Source: Aphodosoma sp044433285 | GTDB taxonomy: Bacteria > Bacteroidota > Bacteroidia > Bacteroidales > Paludibacteraceae | Reading direction: 5' to 3' | NCBI GenBank assembly: GCA_044433285.1 | Contig: JAWXTU010000019.1 | Location: forward strand, 1 to 29,119 | DNA: 29,119 nt | Shown: positions 26,300 to 29,119 of the stretch, piece after piece | How the letters are laid out: each line of letters starts with the position of its first letter | Position numbering within the stretch: position 1 is the stretch's first letter | Translations under genes and position numbers: made by a program | Notes under the pieces: generated by a model | The model's input: the letters and a program-made list of their open reading frames with translations, nothing else | Told to the model about the DNA's origin: nothing | Databases searched by the model: none

Positions 26300-26468
26300 T
26301 TTCAAAGTTTACCTTTAAAGTTATAAATTCGTATTCTTACTGTAGAATTATGTCTGTTTTTCGTTTAGAAATGCTGTTATACCATTCAATAAAAGCAATG
26401 TAAAGAAAAATCTAATTATCAGAATTATTGAAGATTTTCACTCATAAAATTCTTTAAATTCTCACCTG
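26300..26468 (-). other. Leader of nrdJ with AT-rich hairpin
   Basis: About 160 nt of untranslated leader lie between the promoter and the nrdJ ATG. AAAATCT (26407-26413) and AGATTTT (26432-26438) form a 7-bp stem, followed on the minus strand by a U-rich run, so a weak attenuator is possible. I see no NrdR-box pair and no B12-riboswitch core. Confidence 0.3.
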
Positions 26469-26500
26469 CAAAAGTACAAAAATTTATTTATATTATCCAA
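26469..26500 (-). promoter_or_regulatory. Bacteroidetes-type promoter for nrdJ-malQ-DUF4301-comEC run
   Basis: On the minus strand TTG (26500-26498), a 21-nt spacer and TACTTTTG (26476-26469), followed by CA as in many Bacteroides promoters. It faces away from the ClC promoter, about 100 nt apart. Confidence 0.65.
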
Positions 26501-26597
26501 ATGTTTTCCAAAATATTTTTTATAAATTTTTCTATCCACTAACAATCAACAACTTAGAGGAAAATATTTTTTTTCTCGCAAAAAAAAGTTGTCAATT

Positions 26598-26628
26598 TTG
26601 TTTATCTTAGAAATAAATGCTACCTTTG
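26598..26628 (+). promoter_or_regulatory. Bacteroidetes-type promoter for the ClC gene
   Basis: TTG (26598-26600), a 20-nt spacer and TACCTTTG (26621-26628), a full match to the consensus, 59 nt before the ATG at 26688. The remaining part of this 0.39 kb divergent gap (26501-26597) is A/T tracts with no other feature seen. Confidence 0.8.
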
Positions 26629-26687
26629 CAAAGTTTTACTTACAACATAAAACAGATATAGTTGATTAGACGAAAACAGATAAGAAA

Positions 26688-28487
26688 ATGCAGATTAAGA
26701 CATTATATAATATATTACCCCAATTACTACCCAAATTTATAGAGTGGCGCGTAAAACACATCAAAGATAGACAGTTTATTCTTATATTATCTTTTGTAGT
26801 AGGTGTTTGCTGTGCATTAGCTGCTTTAATATTAAAAAATGCTATACATCTTGTAGAACACTTTATAACAACATTAATAAATGTAGACGAGGTTAACTAT
26901 TGGTATTTAGCACTGCCTGCAATTGGAATCACACTTGCATCACTTTTCGTAAAATTTATTGTAAAAGATGATATTTCGCACGGAATAACCAAGATTTTGT
27001 ATGCAATATCTCAACACAAAGCAATAATTAAGCTGCACAACTGTTGGAGTAGCATAGTAGCATCTAGTTTAACTATTGGGTTTGGTGGATCTGTTGGAGC
27101 CGAAGCACCAATTGTATTGACCGGTTCAGCTATAGGTTCTAATCTAGGGCGTATTTTCAAACTAGATCAAAAGACTTTGATGTTGTTAGTAGGTTGTGGA
27201 GCTGCTGGTGCTGTAGGCGGAATCTTTAAAGCCCCAATTGCAGGAGTAACATTCGTTTTAGAGGTGTTACTTATCAATATGACCATGACCTCTATCATAC
27301 CATTATTGATATCTTCAGTAACAGCAACTGCAATGTCGTATCTATTTATGGGCAATGAGGTGATGTTTAGGTTCGATAGTTACTCTCCATTTGATTTACA
27401 CAGAGTTCCCTACCTTATTATATTAGGTATTGTTTGCGGTCTTGTATCACTATATTTTACAAAAGGGATGAATTGGCTGGAATCCAAATTCAAGAGAATC
27501 AGAAAAACATATATAAAAATCTTGGTGGGTGGTCTTATGCTAAGTGTATTGATTTTCCTTTTTCCACCGCTTTATGGCGAAGGATATAGCACAATATCAT
27601 CTCTATTATCAGGACAAAGCGAAAGTCTCTTTAATCAATCCTTTTTCTATGAATATAGATTTGAGTCGTGGGCGATACTACTCTATTTAACACTGATTAC
27701 ATTCTTCAAAATATTTGCATCGGCTGCAACAAATGGGGCTGGTGGTACTGGTGGTATTTTTGCACCATCTCTGTTTGTAGGTGCTATAACGGGATTTGTG
27801 GTGTGTGAAGCACTCAATTGCTTTGGAATTACAATACCATATCAAAATTTCACGTTTGCTGGTATGGCAGGGTTGATGAGTGGCGTAATGCACGCCCCAC
27901 TAACAGGTACGTTTCTTATTGCTGAACTTACAGGAGGATATGATCTATTTATGACATTAATGATCACATCTGTAGTCTCTTATCTAACTATTATCATTTT
28001 TGAGCCGCATAACCTATATGCAATGCGTTTAGCTCAAAAAGGCGAACTGCTTACACACAATCAAGACAAATCCGTACTTACACTAATGAAGATGGATAAT
28101 GTAATTGAAACTGATTTAACTGTGGTTCATCCAGAGATGACATTGGGTGAATTGGTTAAAATTATTTCTCAAAGCAACCGAAATATCTTCCCTGTAGTCA
28201 ATCCAAACAACTGTCGTTTCGTAGGTATTGTTTCACTAGACGAAGTGCGCAATATTATGTTCCGACCAGAGCTATACAATAGATTTAAAGTGCAAAAACT
28301 AATGATTATGCCTCCAAGTAAAATTTATTCTGATATGCAGATGGAGAGTGTAATGAATGAATTTGAAAAGTGCAGTGCATGGAATTTACCTGTTGTAGAT
28401 AGAGATGAAAAATATCTTGGTTATGTATCCAAGTCTAAGATATTCAACACGTATCGCAAGGTACTTGTGCATTTCTCGGAGGAATAA
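26688..28487 (+). CDS. ClC-family chloride transporter/channel with tandem CBS domains
   Basis: A 599-residue inner-membrane ClC protein. The membrane part (about 28-450) keeps the gating glutamate Glu139 in GSVGAEAP (the GREGP motif), GGIFAP at 355-360 and the pore Tyr444 (NLYAM). Two deviations are notable. The first selectivity motif, GSGIP in E. coli, reads SHGIT at 97-101. The residue matching the internal proton glutamate Glu203 of E. coli appears to be Val193 (FVLEVLL), as in ClC channels. Two CBS domains follow (about 470-530 and 535-595), which usually bind adenine nucleotides and regulate gating. It is monocistronic or leads the two small genes. Family certain; transport mode (exchanger or channel) and ion unknown. 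Confidence 0.93.
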   Translation: MQIKTLYNILPQLLPKFIEWRVKHIKDRQFILILSFVVGVCCALAALILKNAIHLVEHFITTLINVDEVNYWYLALPAIGITLASLFVKFIVKDDISHGITKILYAISQHKAIIKLHNCWSSIVASSLTIGFGGSVGAEAPIVLTGSAIGSNLGRIFKLDQKTLMLLVGCGAAGAVGGIFKAPIAGVTFVLEVLLINMTMTSIIPLLISSVTATAMSYLFMGNEVMFRFDSYSPFDLHRVPYLIILGIVCGLVSLYFTKGMNWLESKFKRIRKTYIKILVGGLMLSVLIFLFPPLYGEGYSTISSLLSGQSESLFNQSFFYEYRFESWAILLYLTLITFFKIFASAATNGAGGTGGIFAPSLFVGAITGFVVCEALNCFGITIPYQNFTFAGMAGLMSGVMHAPLTGTFLIAELTGGYDLFMTLMITSVVSYLTIIIFEPHNLYAMRLAQKGELLTHNQDKSVLTLMKMDNVIETDLTVVHPEMTLGELVKIISQSNRNIFPVVNPNNCRFVGIVSLDEVRNIMFRPELYNRFKVQKLMIMPPSKIYSDMQMESVMNEFEKCSAWNLPVVDRDEKYLGYVSKSKIFNTYRKVLVHFSEE

Positions 28488-28494
28488 GTGGTTT

Positions 28495-28526
28495 CTAATT
28501 ATCAATTATTAGTTGCTAATTATCAA
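28495..28526. repeat. Direct repeat of CTAATTATCAA
   Basis: Two exact copies (28495-28505 and 28516-28526), spaced 21 nt apart start to start, lie in the 78-nt gap after the ClC gene. AT-rich, so chance is possible. No promoter box is visible in this gap. Confidence 0.35.
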
Positions 28527-28565
28527 CTTACAAATATACAATATTAATTTAAAAACTTAAATATT

Positions 28566-28850
28566 ATGGCTAGTCGTAGATTATTAAAGAAACAGGTTCA
28601 CAACATCTTATCTGAGTTGATGAACGAGTGTATGGTTTGTAACATCTTGTTACCAAAATTCGACAATACACAGTTAGATACATTTGCAGGTCGCATAATT
28701 GAAACATACGACGAATTTATCGGTCGTATCAACAATCAAGAAAAAACGCTTGACAGAAAACGTGTTAGAGCATATTATGCTACATTTGTCAAAGATTTCA
28801 ACACACAAGTATTTGCGATTATTGCAGATATGAATAAACTTGAAGAATAA
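28566..28850 (+). CDS. Small conserved-looking helical protein of unknown function
   Basis: A 94-residue protein with no signal peptide or membrane segment. It is predicted helical with many charged residues (MASRRLLKKQVHNILSEL, RIIETYDEFIGRI, RKRVRAYYATFVKDF) and two cysteines, Cys22 and Cys25 (CMVC). I do not recognise a family. The frame is good, the ATG is preceded by an A/T-rich leader usual for this phylum, and codon use matches its neighbours. It lies 78 nt after the ClC gene and 49 nt before the CWC gene. Confidence 0.7.
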   Translation: MASRRLLKKQVHNILSELMNECMVCNILLPKFDNTQLDTFAGRIIETYDEFIGRINNQEKTLDRKRVRAYYATFVKDFNTQVFAIIADMNKLEE

Positions 28851-28855
28851 TTAGG

Positions 28856-28878
28856 GAGTTTTTTCTGAGATAAAACTC
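28856..28878. repeat. Hairpin upstream of the CWC gene
   Basis: GAGTTTT (28856-28862) and AAAACTC (28872-28878) pair perfectly around a 9-nt loop, 21 nt before the CWC ATG. The left arm is preceded by GG, giving GGGAGTTTT as in the palindromic repeat before panB. It is a possible diverged copy. No U-run follows, so a terminator is less likely. Confidence 0.4.
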
Positions 28879-28899
28879 AAAATTATTACCTATTATTAT

Positions 28900-29085
28900 A
28901 TGATAGTTGAAAAAGCATGCCCAGTGTGTGGCAAAACATTTAATTGCCACCATGATGATGATATAACAAAATGCCAATGTGCCACAGTTAAACTCAACAA
29001 GCCAGCATATGAATATATCTCTCAAAACTACAGCAACTGTTTGTGTGCTGATTGTTTGCGCAAAATTGTAGCGAAACATAGTTAA
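28900..29085 (+). CDS. Cysteine-rich CWC-type small zinc-binding-like protein
   Basis: A 61-residue protein with eight cysteines in the pattern of the Cys-rich CWC family: CPVC (7, 10), Cys16, CQC (25-27, where the family has CWC), and CLCADC (47, 49, 52). The spacing suggests one or two bound metal ions. Function is unknown to me. It is cytoplasmic by lack of a signal. Complete gene with ATG at 28900 and stop at 29083-29085. Confidence 0.8.
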   Translation: MIVEKACPVCGKTFNCHHDDDITKCQCATVKLNKPAYEYISQNYSNCLCADCLRKIVAKHS

Positions 29086-29105
29086 GGGAACCTCAAAAAC
29101 TTCCC
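29086..29105. repeat. Short palindrome after the CWC gene
   Basis: GGGAA (29086-29090) and TTCCC (29101-29105) are inverted around CCTCAAAAAC, directly after the stop codon. It resembles the dispersed palindromic repeat. The window ends 14 nt later, so what it precedes cannot be seen. Confidence 0.35.
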
Positions 29106-29119
29106 AATCGAGTAGGAGG

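Noticed and set aside
26300..26305. TTG start two codons before nrdJ ATG
   Set aside because: The ATG at 26299 is a stronger start codon and nothing favours TTG.
26300..26468. Cobalamin riboswitch before nrdJ
   Set aside because: No conserved B12-box or riboswitch core could be found by eye in the leader.
1..29119. CRISPR array, tRNA/rRNA, prophage or insertion sequence
   Set aside because: No regularly spaced repeats, no cloverleaf or rRNA stretches, and no transposase, integrase or phage structural gene among the coding regions.

Overview
The window reads as an AT-rich chromosomal segment of a host-associated Bacteroidales bacterium. Three things support this. Several promoters have the Bacteroidetes form (TTG, 19-21 nt, TAnnTTTG) and Shine-Dalgarno sequences are weak or absent. 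The gene families are typical of the order: OmpA/PD40 lipoproteins, DUF4301, DUF349 repeat proteins, a PG_1098-type methyltransferase, a DPE2-like MalQ with tandem CBM20 domains, and a large class II ribonucleotide reductase. No tRNA, rRNA, CRISPR array, transposase, integrase or phage gene was seen; gene density is high and the content is mostly core metabolism and envelope.

Layout. (1) 147-8458, minus strand: a tightly packed run read from a strong promoter at 8494-8524. In order of transcription it holds a secreted metallophosphoesterase/PQQ-propeller protein, a PorE-like TPR/PD40/OmpA lipoprotein, thyA, thrS and an M13 metallopeptidase lipoprotein, with a terminator at 46-88. (2) 8608-12291, minus strand: etfB-etfA-acyl-CoA dehydrogenase with its own promoter (12418-12447), a long leader with an inverted repeat, and a clear terminator (8548-8590). 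(3) 12520-16668, plus strand: a SAM-dependent methyltransferase, a DUF349 protein and panB. (4) 16652-26299, minus strand: class II ribonucleotide reductase, malQ, a secreted unknown, DUF4301 and comEC in one close-packed run whose 3' end overlaps panB. (5) 26688-29085, plus strand: a ClC-family anion transporter with CBS domains (perfect promoter), a 94-residue unknown and a small cysteine-rich CWC protein.

The most unusual feature is not a gene. A short palindromic motif, roughly TTTAGAARTCCCCTAAA, recurs in the intergenic gaps. Copies or looser relatives lie 13-21 nt upstream of the start codons of the M13 peptidase, etfB, panB, malQ, DUF4301 and CWC genes, and one copy supplies the last codons and stop of the DUF349 gene. 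Two copies facing each other bound a 0.2 kb nested inverted-repeat region before panB, and two others bracket the etfB leader. It could be a dispersed miniature repeat, a 5'-UTR regulatory element, or both. Other points of interest are a ClC protein lacking the internal proton glutamate, a phosphoesterase/PQQ fusion, a sugar-nucleotidyltransferase-like DUF4301, and a perfect 9-bp stem that encodes Gly-Ala-Phe on both strands where panB and comEC collide.
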